DNA from: Aquiluna sp.
Lineage (GTDB): Bacteria > Actinomycetota > Actinomycetes > Actinomycetales > Microbacteriaceae
Reading direction: 5' to 3'
Assembly (NCBI GenBank): GCA_028822985.1
Contig: JAPKCK010000011.1
Location: 1-34,467, forward strand
Length of the DNA: 34,467 nt
Numbering within the stretch: the stretch's first letter is position 1; the number at the start of each line of letters is the position of its first letter. Under the pieces are notes generated by a model. It did no database searches and was not told where the DNA came from. It saw nothing but the letters and a program-made list of their open reading frames with translations. Position numbers and translations under genes: made by a program. Below are positions 1 to 8,482 of the stretch, piece by piece.

Positions 1-36
1 GACCCAGAGTTGATAGACCCAGAGTTGATAGACCCA
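1..36 (+). repeat. in-frame 15-bp tandem repeat encoding DPELI
   Basis: The unit gacccagagttgata occurs twice in full and a third time in part (gaccca), starting at the first base of the window, so the array probably extends upstream. Each unit is five codons, so changes in copy number would keep the frame. The encoded repeat is acidic and hydrophobic. Confidence 0.85.
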
Positions 37-420
37 GACGCTGCCGAAGAGATTCTAGAGTTTATTAAAAATGAAGAACCTCTTCCCGCTGATCAGGAAT
101 CGCAAAGCGCAGCGGTGGCCCCAATTCCGACTCGGTCAAACGAACAAGACTCGCCGCGGATTCAGGCGAAGCCATTACGGACCGCTTCTGGGATCGAGCC
201 TGAAGATATCGAGAGCGCAGTCAAGGTAACGGATCAGGAGGAAGGCTGGCTAGACACACGCTCAATACCTACTCAGTCAACGTATGCCGCTGAGTTGGCA
301 TCAGGAACCCAAAAGCCGGCGGGGCGGAATCTTGTCAACCAGATTTCACCATGGTTGGCAGTCGGCACACTGTCCGCAATCTTGGCTTTTATTGGTTATC
401 GAAAGATGATGGTGCGCTGA
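1..420 (+). CDS. C-terminal part of an unrecognised acidic, membrane-anchored protein (5' end outside window)
   Basis: I do not recognise the family. The frame is open from base 1, so the protein starts upstream; the TTG at 10 is only an internal codon of a repeat. The visible part opens with DPELI repeats, continues as an acidic linker rich in Pro, Ser, Glu and Gln with no obvious fold, and ends in one hydrophobic segment (about SPWLAVGTLSAILAFIGY) followed by a basic tail, RKMMVR. That is the topology of a protein with a single C-terminal membrane anchor, either tail-anchored or surface-displayed. No LPXTG motif precedes the hydrophobic stretch, so a sortase substrate is not supported. Its last 25 bases overlap the 3' end of the convergent purU gene. 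Coding reality is supported by the in-frame repeat and the coherent C-terminus; function is unknown. Confidence 0.65.
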   Translation, partial: DPELIDPELIDPDAAEEILEFIKNEEPLPADQESQSAAVAPIPTRSNEQDSPRIQAKPLRTASGIEPEDIESAVKVTDQEEGWLDTRSIPTQSTYAAELASGTQKPAGRNLVNQISPWLAVGTLSAILAFIGYRKMMVR

Positions 421-1253
421 CCATCAAGCAGCACTCTATGTTCCGCGAACCATCTAATCGCTTGGGTAAGAGTCTTGGACTCAACGTCCTGGCCAATCTG
501 AACCAAGTGCGACTTGGTCGACGCGTGTTCCACTCGGGTCACGTTTTGTTCAATGATCGGACCTTCATCGAGATCTTCGGTAACAAAGTGGGCGGTTGCA
601 CCGATTAGCTTCACACCTCGAGCATGAGCCTGGGCGTATGGGTTAGCACCCTTAAATCCAGGCAGGAAAGAGTGGTGGATGTTAATTATTTTTCCGGCAA
701 ACTCAGCACAGAATTCGGCAGAGAGAATCTGCATGTAACGAGCCAAAACAATAAGTTCGATGTCATTTTCAATAATAATTTCACGTAATCGCTTTTCGAA
801 CGCAGCCTTGTCGCTGAGTTTTTTAGTTGGGCGAGATTCAAAGTCGACCCCAAAAAAACGGGCGAGCTCTTCCAGTTCATCGGAGTTGCCAAAGACCTTA
901 GGGATTTCGATTGCAATTTGCCCAGCACGCTGACGGTAGAGCAGGTCATTTAGGCAGTGATCAGCCTTGGTAACTAAAACCACAGTGCGCATTGGCCTAC
1001 TTACATGGTCAAGCACGTACTGCATTTGAAAAGTCTCGGCGATGCTCTCAAATTGTTTTTCGAAATCCGCCTTTGTTATGTCGGCTTCGATCTGTAGCCG
1101 CATAAAAAAGCGTCCAGTATCTTGTGAGGTGAACTGCTGGCTCTCGGTGATGTTTCCAACGGCCGCAACCACGGCTCCGGAGATTGCGTGGACTATGCCG
1201 GGTCGGTCTGGGCAGATAAAGGTCAGAACCCAATGTTCTTTGGCAGATTGCAT
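396..1253 (-). CDS. purU: formyltetrahydrofolate deformylase
   Basis: PurU hydrolyses 10-formyl-tetrahydrofolate to formate and tetrahydrofolate in the cytoplasm, balancing the one-carbon pool. The 285-residue protein has the usual family length. Residues 1-80 form an ACT regulatory domain (CPDRPGIVHAISG), followed by a formyltransferase-type catalytic domain. The expected catalytic residues are visible: N102 in HCLNDLL, H193 in INIHHSFLPGFKGANPY, and D229 in LDEGP. The C-terminus (LDGQRTIIFR) is typical. The ATG at 1253 lies 6 nt after a -10-like hexamer, so the gene is probably leaderless. It is divergent from glyA across 58 bp; both act on the folate one-carbon pool. Its stop overlaps the tail of the convergent gene ending at 420. 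Confidence 0.97.
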   Translation of the reverse strand: MQSAKEHWVLTFICPDRPGIVHAISGAVVAAVGNITESQQFTSQDTGRFFMRLQIEADITKADFEKQFESIAETFQMQYVLDHVSRPMRTVVLVTKADHCLNDLLYRQRAGQIAIEIPKVFGNSDELEELARFFGVDFESRPTKKLSDKAAFEKRLREIIIENDIELIVLARYMQILSAEFCAEFAGKIINIHHSFLPGFKGANPYAQAHARGVKLIGATAHFVTEDLDEGPIIEQNVTRVEHASTKSHLVQIGQDVESKTLTQAIRWFAEHRVLLDGQRTIIFR

Positions 1254-1259
1254 TACCCA

Positions 1260-1265
1260 ATACTA
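1260..1265 (-). promoter_or_regulatory. -10 element of purU, leaderless geometry
   Basis: On the minus strand TAGTAT is followed by six bases (TGGGTA) and then the purU ATG, so transcription would begin at or next to the start codon. No clear -35 hexamer or Shine-Dalgarno sequence is present. Confidence 0.5.
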
Positions 1266-1299
1266 TTGGCGCCTACCTTTCTGACTGAAATAAGTCTGG

Positions 1300-1305
1300 T
1301 AAAGT
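1300..1305 (+). promoter_or_regulatory. -10 element of glyA, leaderless geometry
   Basis: TAAAGT is followed by six bases (TGAGAG) and the glyA ATG at 1312. This is the same spacing as the divergent purU promoter, and the two share the 58-bp gap. The -35 region is weak. A GAGAG directly against the ATG is too close to act as a ribosome-binding site. Confidence 0.5.
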
Positions 1306-1311
1306 TGAGAG

Positions 1312-2592
1312 ATGCTTACTCATTCAGTGAATTTTATGTCCCCGCTAAGCGAAGTTGATCCGGAAATTGCCGCGGTTTTACAGCAAGAACTTGATCGTCA
1401 GCGCCACACCTTGGAAATGATAGCGAGCGAGAACTTCGTGTCCGCCGCAATTTTGGAAACTCAAGGATCAGTCTTAACAAATAAGTACGCCGAAGGTTAT
1501 CCAGGTAAGCGTTATTACGGCGGTTGTGAAGCCGTGGACATCGCCGAAGATTTGGCAAGAGAGCGTGCAAAAGAATTATTTGGTGCCGAACATGCAAACG
1601 TTCAGCCGCACTCCGGAGCTTCAGCCAACGCGGCTGTTCTCATGGCCCTTGCAAGTCCGGGAGATCGTATTCTGGGTCTAAACCTCGCCCACGGCGGTCA
1701 CTTGACTCACGGTATGAAGCTGAACTTTTCTGGGCGCATGTACGAGGGGCACTCATACGAATTAGACCCAGAGACACATTTGGTCGACATGGAGACCGTT
1801 CGTCAGCGCGCAATAGAGGTAAAGCCGGCTGTTCTCATCGCGGGATGGTCCGCTTACTCCCGACATCTAGATTTTGCCGCTTTCAGGGCAATCGCCGATG
1901 AGGTTGGTGCCAAGCTTTGGGTCGACATGGCTCACTTCGCAGGACTTGTTGCTGCAGGAGTTCACCCAAGCCCAGTTCCATACGCGGACGTGATTTCCAC
2001 CACCGTTCACAAGACTCTGGGTGGTCCCCGATCCGGTCTAATCCTCTGTAAGCAGGAGTGGGCAAAGAAGATCGACTCTGCGGTCTTCCCTGGACAGCAG
2101 GGTGGACCGTTGATGCACGTAATTGCCGGAAAGGCAGTGGCCTTCAAAGCGGCCATGCAGCCAGAATTTCGAGAGCGTCAAGAGCGAACGATTTCGGGTG
2201 CGCGAATTATTGCGGACAGGTTGAATCAAGCCGATGTCACCGGGGCTGGAATCGCAGTATTGACTGGCGGAACCGATGTTCACTTGGTGCTTGTTGACCT
2301 TAGGAATTCTGTGGTTGACGGTCAAATGGCCGAGAACTTGCTTCACGAGGCCGGCGTAACCGTTAACAAGAACTCAGTTCCTAACGACCCTAGGCCGCCA
2401 ATGGTGACCTCTGGAGTTCGCATTGGAACAGCAGCCCTAGCTACTAGAGGCTTTAGTGATGATGAGTTCGTAGAGGTTGCTGACATCATTGCGAACGCTC
2501 TTATTCCAGGTGCTAATCTTCCTGCCCTTAAGGCCAGAGTTCGAGTATTGACCGAAGCTTTTCCTCTGTATGACGGACTAGAAACTAGGTAG
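1312..2592 (+). CDS. glyA: serine hydroxymethyltransferase
   Basis: GlyA is a cytoplasmic PLP enzyme that interconverts serine plus tetrahydrofolate with glycine plus 5,10-methylene-tetrahydrofolate. The 426-residue protein is of family length and carries diagnostic blocks: IASENFVS near the N-terminus, [13 protein letters not shown], the HSGASAN region, and the PLP-lysine motif [13 protein letters not shown] with the lysine at residue 234. I chose the ATG at 1312 because a -10 box sits 6 nt upstream; the internal ATG at 1336 ([11 protein letters not shown]) matches where many homologues begin but has no ribosome-binding site. folD follows 4 bp after the stop, so the two likely form an operon supplying and interconverting methylene- and formyl-folates. 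Confidence 0.98.
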   Translation: MLTHSVNFMSPLSEVDPEIAAVLQQELDRQRHTLEMIASENFVSAAILETQGSVLTNKYAEGYPGKRYYGGCEAVDIAEDLARERAKELFGAEHANVQPHSGASANAAVLMALASPGDRILGLNLAHGGHLTHGMKLNFSGRMYEGHSYELDPETHLVDMETVRQRAIEVKPAVLIAGWSAYSRHLDFAAFRAIADEVGAKLWVDMAHFAGLVAAGVHPSPVPYADVISTTVHKTLGGPRSGLILCKQEWAKKIDSAVFPGQQGGPLMHVIAGKAVAFKAAMQPEFRERQERTISGARIIADRLNQADVTGAGIAVLTGGTDVHLVLVDLRNSVVDGQMAENLLHEAGVTVNKNSVPNDPRPPMVTSGVRIGTAALATRGFSDDEFVEVADIIANALIPGANLPALKARVRVLTEAFPLYDGLETR

Positions 2593-2596
2593 CTGG

Positions 2597-3448
2597 TTGA
2601 CCGCTCTAATACTTGATGGCTTAGCAACAGCCAAGGCCATAAAGACAGAGCTTGCAGCTGAGGTTATTAGTCTGAAGACCAGAGGTACAGCAGTTGGTCT
2701 CGGGACTATTTTGGTCGGCGATGACCCGGGTTCACTTTCTTATGTGTCCGGCAAACATAGGGATTGCGCCGAAGTTGGAATTGAGTCAATTCGAATCGAT
2801 CTGCCAGCAACTGCCTCCATGGCAGATGTCCGGGCGGCTATAGACGACCTTAATCAGGCCAGAGAAGTTACAGGCTTCATCGTGCAGTTACCTTTGCCGA
2901 GTGGAATCGACGCTAACGAAATGTTGGAACTAATCGATCCCGATAAAGACGCCGATGGACTTCACCCGGTGAATCTTGGCCGCCTGGTCATGAACACCGG
3001 CGGTCAGATGAGAGGTCCACTGCCTTGCACGCCGAGCGGCATTATTGAACTACTAGGGCGCCACGACGTCAGACTTCAAGGGGCAGAGGTTGCAATTATT
3101 GGCAGAGGCCTGACCGTGGGAAGACCGCTCGGACTAATGCTTACTCGCAAGGGCATCGATGCAACACCAACCCTCCTCCACAGCGCATCCAAGCACATTC
3201 AAGAAGTCATTTCAAGGTCAGACATCGTGGTGGCGGCTCTAGGTAGCCCGCATTTCATCAAGCCCGAATGGATAAAGCCCGGTGCTGCGGTTTTGGATGT
3301 TGGAATAACCAGAGTCGACGGAAAGCTTCTAGGAGATGTCGACCCTTCGGTTGCAAAGGTTGCCGGTTATGTGTCTCCGAATCCGGGCGGTGTGGGTCCA
3401 ATGACCCGCGCAATGCTCGTTAGAAACGTTGTCCTGGCTGCCCTCTAG
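2597..3448 (+). CDS. folD: bifunctional methylenetetrahydrofolate dehydrogenase / methenyltetrahydrofolate cyclohydrolase
   Basis: FolD oxidises 5,10-methylene-THF with NADP+ and hydrolyses the product to 10-formyl-THF, the step after GlyA and before PurU. The 283 residues include the active-site YVxxK element (Y49 and K53), VQLPLP, the [11 protein letters not shown] block, the Rossmann turn [14 protein letters not shown] and the C-terminal [14 protein letters not shown] motif. The start is a TTG four bases after the glyA stop; the sequence from TALILDG onward aligns with homologous N-termini. Translation is probably coupled to glyA. The stop codon interlocks with that of the convergent tryptophan dioxygenase gene in a shared CTAG. 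Confidence 0.97.
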   Translation: MTALILDGLATAKAIKTELAAEVISLKTRGTAVGLGTILVGDDPGSLSYVSGKHRDCAEVGIESIRIDLPATASMADVRAAIDDLNQAREVTGFIVQLPLPSGIDANEMLELIDPDKDADGLHPVNLGRLVMNTGGQMRGPLPCTPSGIIELLGRHDVRLQGAEVAIIGRGLTVGRPLGLMLTRKGIDATPTLLHSASKHIQEVISRSDIVVAALGSPHFIKPEWIKPGAAVLDVGITRVDGKLLGDVDPSVAKVAGYVSPNPGGVGPMTRAMLVRNVVLAAL

Positions 3449-4269
3449 AAACGCGACCTTATAGCCCACAGATCCGGGAAGACCGGGTTGAAAAGTGTGC
3501 TTGCCAAATAGCCTGCTCCGGCCGAGCCCCCGGATCCTATTTTGTGCCCGATGGTGCGCTCCACCATCTTGACGTGACGATAACGCCACTCCTGCAGTCC
3601 CTCATCCAAATCAACCAGAGCCTCACCAATCATGGATGCTTCCGGATCATTGCGGTGTAGTTCAATAAGAACATCCTGGAGACCCTCGTGAGGTTCCCAG
3701 GCCGCTGTGACGTCTCTAGATAGCAACTCCTTGGGGATTGCTTTCCGCGAATTGAAATAGTGCAGGGCCGAATCCCACAACGACATCCTTGTCATCGCTG
3801 CTTCTACTCTTGCTCGAGCGGGGGAGCCAGCAATTAGGTGCTCAGCCATCCCCATGCCCGATTTGGCATCGGCTTTTGCCCCGGCCTGATCACGTCTTCC
3901 CAGCACGGCCTCGAGCTCGCGGAACTGTGCGGACTGGAATCCGCTTGCTGAGCTCAAGCGCTCACGGAATGAATTGAATTGCAGCGGCGTCATTGTCTCA
4001 AGGATGTCCAGCTGAGAGACACAAGTCTTCATAATGGTTCGGATTCGACCTAACAGTGCCATGGATCGATGTGAGTTGCCGGCTTCTAGCGTGACCTGCA
4101 GTGCGGCAACTTCGTGTAAAACCTGCTTGAACCAGAGTTCATAGACCTGGTGGATGGTTATGAAAAGTAATTCGTCGTGCTCCGGGCCATCGCTCAGCGG
4201 TTGTTGCAGCGCGAGTAGTTCATCAATTTTGAGGTACGAAATATAAGTGACGTGCTTATTCTGTTCCAC
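3445..4269 (-). CDS. kynA: tryptophan 2,3-dioxygenase
   Basis: This haem enzyme opens the indole ring of L-tryptophan with O2 to give N-formylkynurenine. The 274-residue protein is all-helical and close to bacterial family length. The distal H40 lies in [14 protein letters not shown], the substrate-binding R102 in [16 protein letters not shown], and the proximal haem-ligand H232 in [14 protein letters not shown], followed by the signature [15 protein letters not shown]. Translation begins at a GTG at 4269 with only a weak purine-rich stretch upstream. It lies 79 bp downstream of kynU on the same strand and is probably co-transcribed. The next enzyme, kynurenine formamidase, is not in the window. 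All catalytic residues look intact. Confidence 0.96.
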   Translation of the reverse strand: MEQNKHVTYISYLKIDELLALQQPLSDGPEHDELLFITIHQVYELWFKQVLHEVAALQVTLEAGNSHRSMALLGRIRTIMKTCVSQLDILETMTPLQFNSFRERLSSASGFQSAQFRELEAVLGRRDQAGAKADAKSGMGMAEHLIAGSPARARVEAAMTRMSLWDSALHYFNSRKAIPKELLSRDVTAAWEPHEGLQDVLIELHRNDPEASMIGEALVDLDEGLQEWRYRHVKMVERTIGHKIGSGGSAGAGYLASTLFNPVFPDLWAIRSRF

Positions 4270-4348
4270 TGTTATCCATTCTCTGTGTCTGACCGTTCTC
4301 TGCCAGCTTTCCTGGCTTTTTTATTTAGGCCCAAGATGAGACTTGAGG

Positions 4349-5653
4349 TCAGGTTACCCGGTTGGCATCCTGCTCGATGCTCATGTACTTTCCGCTTTCG
4401 ACCAAGTCCCGCAATCGCAAGAACCCTTCGAATACCTCTGTGTAGCTGGTTGCAAGAGGAGAAATAGCCACTCTGATCGCGTTGGGTTCTCGATAGTCAG
4501 GTATTACCTTTGAAATCTTCCGCATCGCGTATGCAATTTGTCTTGCGTCTGGGTGCGTGAGGATTATGTGACCACCTCTGAGCTCGGCTTGAGAGGGCGA
4601 TGCAATTTCAAATCCAAGTGGCTCCAACCATTGCTTGAACAGGTCCATCATCAGCTCTGTGCCCTTGGCGGCTTTCTGTTCAATAAGATCAATGCCGGCG
4701 CGCTCGATCATTTCGTACGCAACCTCAACAGCTCTGATGCCGATGATAGAGGGGCTAGCAATTTGGTAGCGACGAATTGTGTCCGCCGGCTCAAAGTCTG
4801 GCCCCATTTCGAACTGCATTTCTTGAGCGAACCATCCTTGAATTGGAACCCTTAGCTCAGTTTGAATCGATTTTGAGACAAATAGCCATGCTGGTGAACC
4901 AGGCCCAGAATTACCGTATTTGTACGTGCACCCGACAGCTAAGTCGACGCCGTTTTTCTCGAAATCTAGCTGGATAGAACCAGCCGCGTGAGAGCAATCC
5001 CAGACCACAAGCCCTCCGTGTTGTCGCACTAAATCGGTTATGGCCTTAAGGTCTTGCCTTGCTCCGGATCGATAGTTGATTGCTTGCAGGGTAACCATCG
5101 CTACGTCGTCATTTAGATGCTTAGCAAGTTCGGAAGCGGTCACTCTTTCAAACTCGGAGTCGATTTTCACGGCCCCGGGTCCGCCAGAGCCGTCGGTATC
5201 AAGTGTTACAAGATTGAGCCCCATCGATTCGGCAATGCCAGCCAGAATGTATCGGTCGGTGGGGAAATTAGATGAATCAATAATCACTGTCTTACGTCCC
5301 GGTCGGGCCTTTATGGCCGCGACGCAAAGCTGGTAGAAATTCACGCTGGTGGTGTCACAAACCAGGGTTTGGCCTGCACTTGCTCCAAGCACGGCACGCG
5401 CCAGAAGATCTCCAGCGGGTTGAGCTTGGTCTATCCAGTGAGACCAACCGTCGACGAGCTCTGGTCCCCACTCGTTGGTCAAGAACTTGTTAACTTCCTC
5501 GATTGTGCGTTTTGGCAGTCTGCCCAGTGAGTTGCCGTCCAGGTAGCAAACTTCGGGATCCGAAATCACAAACTCGTCGCGAAATCGCGCCAATGGATCG
5601 GTAGCGTCGAGTTTCGATACCTGTTCGGCAGTGATCTGATTATGGGAAGTCAT
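4349..5653 (-). CDS. kynU: kynureninase
   Basis: KynU is a PLP enzyme cleaving kynurenine to anthranilate and alanine. The 434-residue protein shows YLDGNSLGRLPK at the N-terminus, SSNFPTDRYI near residue 130, the cofactor-binding WDCSHAAGS around residues 218-225, and the PLP lysine K245 in GCTYKYGNSGPGSPAW. It starts at ATG 5653, 15 bp after the ABC exporter gene. That gap contains a -10 hexamer 6 nt before the ATG, so kynU can probably be transcribed alone as well as by read-through. Together with the downstream dioxygenase it covers the first and third steps of tryptophan conversion to anthranilate. Confidence 0.96.
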   Translation of the reverse strand: MTSHNQITAEQVSKLDATDPLARFRDEFVISDPEVCYLDGNSLGRLPKRTIEEVNKFLTNEWGPELVDGWSHWIDQAQPAGDLLARAVLGASAGQTLVCDTTSVNFYQLCVAAIKARPGRKTVIIDSSNFPTDRYILAGIAESMGLNLVTLDTDGSGGPGAVKIDSEFERVTASELAKHLNDDVAMVTLQAINYRSGARQDLKAITDLVRQHGGLVVWDCSHAAGSIQLDFEKNGVDLAVGCTYKYGNSGPGSPAWLFVSKSIQTELRVPIQGWFAQEMQFEMGPDFEPADTIRRYQIASPSIIGIRAVEVAYEMIERAGIDLIEQKAAKGTELMMDLFKQWLEPLGFEIASPSQAELRGGHIILTHPDARQIAYAMRKISKVIPDYREPNAIRVAISPLATSYTEVFEGFLRLRDLVESGKYMSIEQDANRVT

Positions 5654-5659
5654 GCCAAT

Positions 5660-5665
5660 ACTCTA
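5660..5665 (-). promoter_or_regulatory. -10 element of kynU, leaderless geometry
   Basis: On the minus strand TAGAGT is followed by ATTGGC and the kynU ATG. The element lies inside the 15-bp gap just after the stop of the upstream ABC transporter gene and would give the kyn pair its own leaderless transcript. Confidence 0.5.
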
Positions 5666-5668
5666 TTG

Positions 5669-7456
5669 CTAAACCAGCAGTTGGTGCTTCGCCAGGTCGG
5701 CATAAAGCGGAGTGGTTTTTACCAGCTCAGAGTGTGTGCCAATTCCGACTACTTTGCCGTGTTCTAGAACAATAATCTGGTCGGAATCAACAACGGTGGA
5801 TAGCCTATGCGCAATCACCAGAAGCGTTCGATCGTGAGCTACCGCATCAATTGCCTCTCGCATGCGCTGTTCATTCGGTCCATCCAAAGCGCTGGTTGAT
5901 TCATCCAGCAGCAAGATCTCAGGAGAAGCCAAAAGAGCCCTAGCGATGGCCAATCGCTGACGCTCGCCACCAGACAGCATTATCCCGTCTTCGCCGACCT
6001 GAGCACCAAGACCCTTGGTGTCGCGCTTTAGAACCTCGCTCAGGTTTACCTGTCTGAGCACGCTTTCTAGCTCTTCGTCGGTTGCATCTGCTTTGCCGAG
6101 TAGCAAGTTGTCTTTCAGTGAACCCGCAAGGACGGGAGCATCCTGCTCAACATAACCCAGCTGCTGGCGCAGCGACTCTCTAGAGAATTCGGTTACCGGC
6201 TGGCCGTCAAGCAGTATTCGACCCTCTGTCGGCTCGTAGAAGCGCTCTATAAGCGAGAAGATTGTCGACTTACCGGCTCCGGAAGGTCCTACCAGTGCGA
6301 CGCGGGCACCACGGGCAATTTTTATGTCGATGCCTTTGATTATGTCGTCAGACTCTTCGCCTTCATCGGGTGCATAGTGGAAATGAACATTTTGAAATTC
6401 AATTGCTGTCGAGTTGGTGCTTTTTCTCGGAACCCTGTCACTCCCGGTCTCTTCCTCATCGAGGTCCATGATCTCTTTGATTCGAGCCAAGGCGCCCAAG
6501 GCGCCCATGATCGAGGTGTATGCACCAAAGGCGGAAATCAGAGGGCCAATCATGAAGACAAGCAAAATTACGAAGGTAACTAGCGATGCAATTGTCGTCG
6601 ACCCGCTCGCTACTCTCAGGCCACCCAGCCCAAGCACGATTATGAATGCGCTGTTGAAGGCAACTTGTGCGATCGGAGCAACAACGGCTGAGAGTCTTGC
6701 GATGCTGAGGCCTTGGTCATAAGCAGCTTCGGCGTTCTTGTAAATTTCCTCGGTCTCGCGATCTTCTGCCCGAGACGCGCGTATGGTCCTAATTGCACTC
6801 AGTGCACGCTCAACTGCAGCGCTCATTTCACCGACTCGCATTTGTGCTTTGGTGGTCGCTGAGCGAATCCGACGACCAGTGAGAGAGATTGCGCCCACTG
6901 CGATAGAAACGACCACGAGTGTGGTTCCTAGCAAGATCGGATCAATGAATGCCATGACCACGATTGCGCCGACAAACTGAATCAGGCCTCCAAGCGCGTC
7001 AACTAATCCTTGAGTAAGCACTGCCTTCAAAAGAGTTGAGTCAGAACCAACCCGAGACACGAGGTCTCCGATACGGCGGCGGTCGTACTGCCAGATCGGG
7101 AGACGAAGCATTCTGGCAATCAGGGCTTTTCTCGTGGAGAGAACTACTCCCTCTCCAGTTTTATAGAGCAGGTAGTACTGAAAGGCATTTACAAGCGCGG
7201 AAGTGATCACCAAAACCACGATAAGCCACGCCAGGACGCTCGTATCAAGGCTCTCCTGCACCGCAGTTATCAGTTGGCCAATCAGCAATGGTTGGCCCAG
7301 TGCGAGGAGTGAGCCCAGGACCGATAGAGCCAGAGCGAGAACCAAGGTTCGGCGGTGGTCTTTTAGGTATGGAAGAAGGTCGGTCAGTTTGGCCCGCGGC
7401 CCACGGTATTCTCGGCTCTTCGGGTTTTGGGATGGATCTTTGTAATACTCACTCAC
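5669..7456 (-). CDS. ABC exporter, fused membrane and ATPase domains
   Basis: This 595-residue half-transporter is expected to dimerise in the cytoplasmic membrane and export a substrate using ATP. Residues about 35-330 form an ABC type-1 exporter membrane domain with six predicted helices. The ATPase follows: Walker A GPSGAGKST (390-398), Q-loop near GYVEQDAPVL, signature LSGGERQRL (from 494), Walker B ILLLDES (about 514-520) and the H-loop IAHRLST near the C-terminus. The start is a GTG four bases after the methyltransferase stop. The gene sits directly before kynU, but nothing in the sequence identifies the substrate; a link to tryptophan or kynurenine metabolites is only suggested by position. 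Lipid or drug export is equally possible. Confidence 0.93.
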   Translation of the reverse strand: MSEYYKDPSQNPKSREYRGPRAKLTDLLPYLKDHRRTLVLALALSVLGSLLALGQPLLIGQLITAVQESLDTSVLAWLIVVLVITSALVNAFQYYLLYKTGEGVVLSTRKALIARMLRLPIWQYDRRRIGDLVSRVGSDSTLLKAVLTQGLVDALGGLIQFVGAIVVMAFIDPILLGTTLVVVSIAVGAISLTGRRIRSATTKAQMRVGEMSAAVERALSAIRTIRASRAEDRETEEIYKNAEAAYDQGLSIARLSAVVAPIAQVAFNSAFIIVLGLGGLRVASGSTTIASLVTFVILLVFMIGPLISAFGAYTSIMGALGALARIKEIMDLDEEETGSDRVPRKSTNSTAIEFQNVHFHYAPDEGEESDDIIKGIDIKIARGARVALVGPSGAGKSTIFSLIERFYEPTEGRILLDGQPVTEFSRESLRQQLGYVEQDAPVLAGSLKDNLLLGKADATDEELESVLRQVNLSEVLKRDTKGLGAQVGEDGIMLSGGERQRLAIARALLASPEILLLDESTSALDGPNEQRMREAIDAVAHDRTLLVIAHRLSTVVDSDQIIVLEHGKVVGIGTHSELVKTTPLYADLAKHQLLV

Positions 7457-7460
7457 TGCT

Positions 7461-8309
7461 TTATAAACCTAACTTCTTGTGGAACCCATCCCCAAAGACC
7501 CGTTCATTAATCAGAAAGTTTATTTCTTGAAAAGAAAGAGCTCTTGTGTAGGCGGTGTTTATTGAAAACCTCTCATAATCTAAGTCCTGGAGAGCTGATT
7601 TGATGTTTTTATCCAAAACTCTCAGGAACATCAATGTGGTGTTTGGCCGACGCGGAAAGTCGCTCATCACGTTTCCGCAGCCGTAGCCAAAAACCCTTAT
7701 CGCCAGATCCGCGTTCTCGGGAGTTGTTTTTTTGATAAAGCCGTTGTCGGGAACCGCTATTGCCGCGCGTAGATCCAGGCGTTTTTCCCAGATCTGAAAG
7801 CAGGTCCTTAGGTCGTTGCGCTTTGCGATTTTTTCGCCGAAAGCGTCTTCGTACTGAACAGCCACGTCAACATCTAAAACTAGGTGGAATCTCGGGTCTA
7901 GCCGGTTTTGAACCGACCACTTGCGCCAAGATCGGGGCACCAAAAAAGCGATCTGGCTAGAAAACTCCGCCGCTCGATTGAAAAAAGGCACGGAGAGAGC
8001 ATTATTTCTGCCAAACGGAGGATTTGAAATGGTGAGTAGGTCCGTGTGTTTTGTTTCCCACTGTAGAAAGTCTGCCTGAATAACACTTGGGTGCATCGGG
8101 TACTTATCCACCGAGGTGATCGCCGTTATGCCTGCCCTATTGAGAGCTTCAATAAAACTTCCGGTGCCACCGGCGGGTTCGAGAAAAGACTTTTCGGTCG
8201 CGCGAGAGATTGTTCTTAGAGTCAGTTCGACTAGTTCACCTGCGAGGTCTTTGGGGGTGTAGTACTGCTCGGTTCCGCTAACCCTGCGGTTACCAAGCTT
8301 TTTAGTCAT
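7461..8309 (-). CDS. putative orphan N6-adenine DNA methyltransferase
   Basis: The 282-residue protein has the core of an amino-methylating DNA methyltransferase: QYYTPKDLA (motif X-like, about residues 15-23), the SAM-binding motif I FLEPAGGTGSF (42-52), and catalytic motif IV NPPF (96-99). The order X-I-IV is that of gamma-class enzymes such as M.TaqI, and the roughly 180 residues after NPPF could hold a short target-recognition region. No restriction endonuclease or specificity subunit is nearby, so it may be solitary. Parts of the gene, especially its 3' end, look AT-richer than the neighbours, which would fit horizontal acquisition. A 3'-end gap of 4 bp joins it to the ABC exporter gene. 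RNA or protein methylation cannot be excluded from sequence alone. Confidence 0.75.
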   Translation of the reverse strand: MTKKLGNRRVSGTEQYYTPKDLAGELVELTLRTISRATEKSFLEPAGGTGSFIEALNRAGITAITSVDKYPMHPSVIQADFLQWETKHTDLLTISNPPFGRNNALSVPFFNRAAEFSSQIAFLVPRSWRKWSVQNRLDPRFHLVLDVDVAVQYEDAFGEKIAKRNDLRTCFQIWEKRLDLRAAIAVPDNGFIKKTTPENADLAIRVFGYGCGNVMSDFPRRPNTTLMFLRVLDKNIKSALQDLDYERFSINTAYTRALSFQEINFLINERVFGDGFHKKLGL

Positions 8310-8315
8310 TTACTA

Positions 8316-8321
8316 AAGATA
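8316..8321 (-). promoter_or_regulatory. -10 element of the methyltransferase gene, leaderless geometry
   Basis: On the minus strand TATCTT is followed by TAGTAA and the ATG at 8309. This would be the head promoter of the methyltransferase-ABC exporter-kynU-kynA run of genes. I see no convincing -35. Confidence 0.45.
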
Positions 8322-8482
8322 CAAGTGCCATCGCCAAAGTTCCTTGCTAAGGCACCAGACAAATTCGCATTTTTATGCAAGAAAAAGGGAAAGCTCAAGG
8401 GCAACGGGTGTCATTTAGGTCCGACTGAGAATTTTTGCCCGAAGAAACTTATTTCTTATACAAACGGGTTTTCAGGGGACCG
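8322..8482. other. intergenic region between ribH end and methyltransferase start
   Basis: No gene is visible. Small inverted repeats are present: GGGCAA (8399-8404) with TTGCCC (8435-8440), and AAGAAA (8442-8447) with TTTCTT (8452-8457), the latter nested inside CCCG/CGGG (8438-8441 and 8465-8468). One of these may terminate the rib operon on the minus strand, but no U-rich tract follows, so I do not call a terminator. Confidence 0.3.

Noticed and set aside
8399-8468. Inverted repeats downstream of ribH as a terminator
   Set aside because: Spacers are long or stems AT-rich, and no U tract follows on the minus strand.
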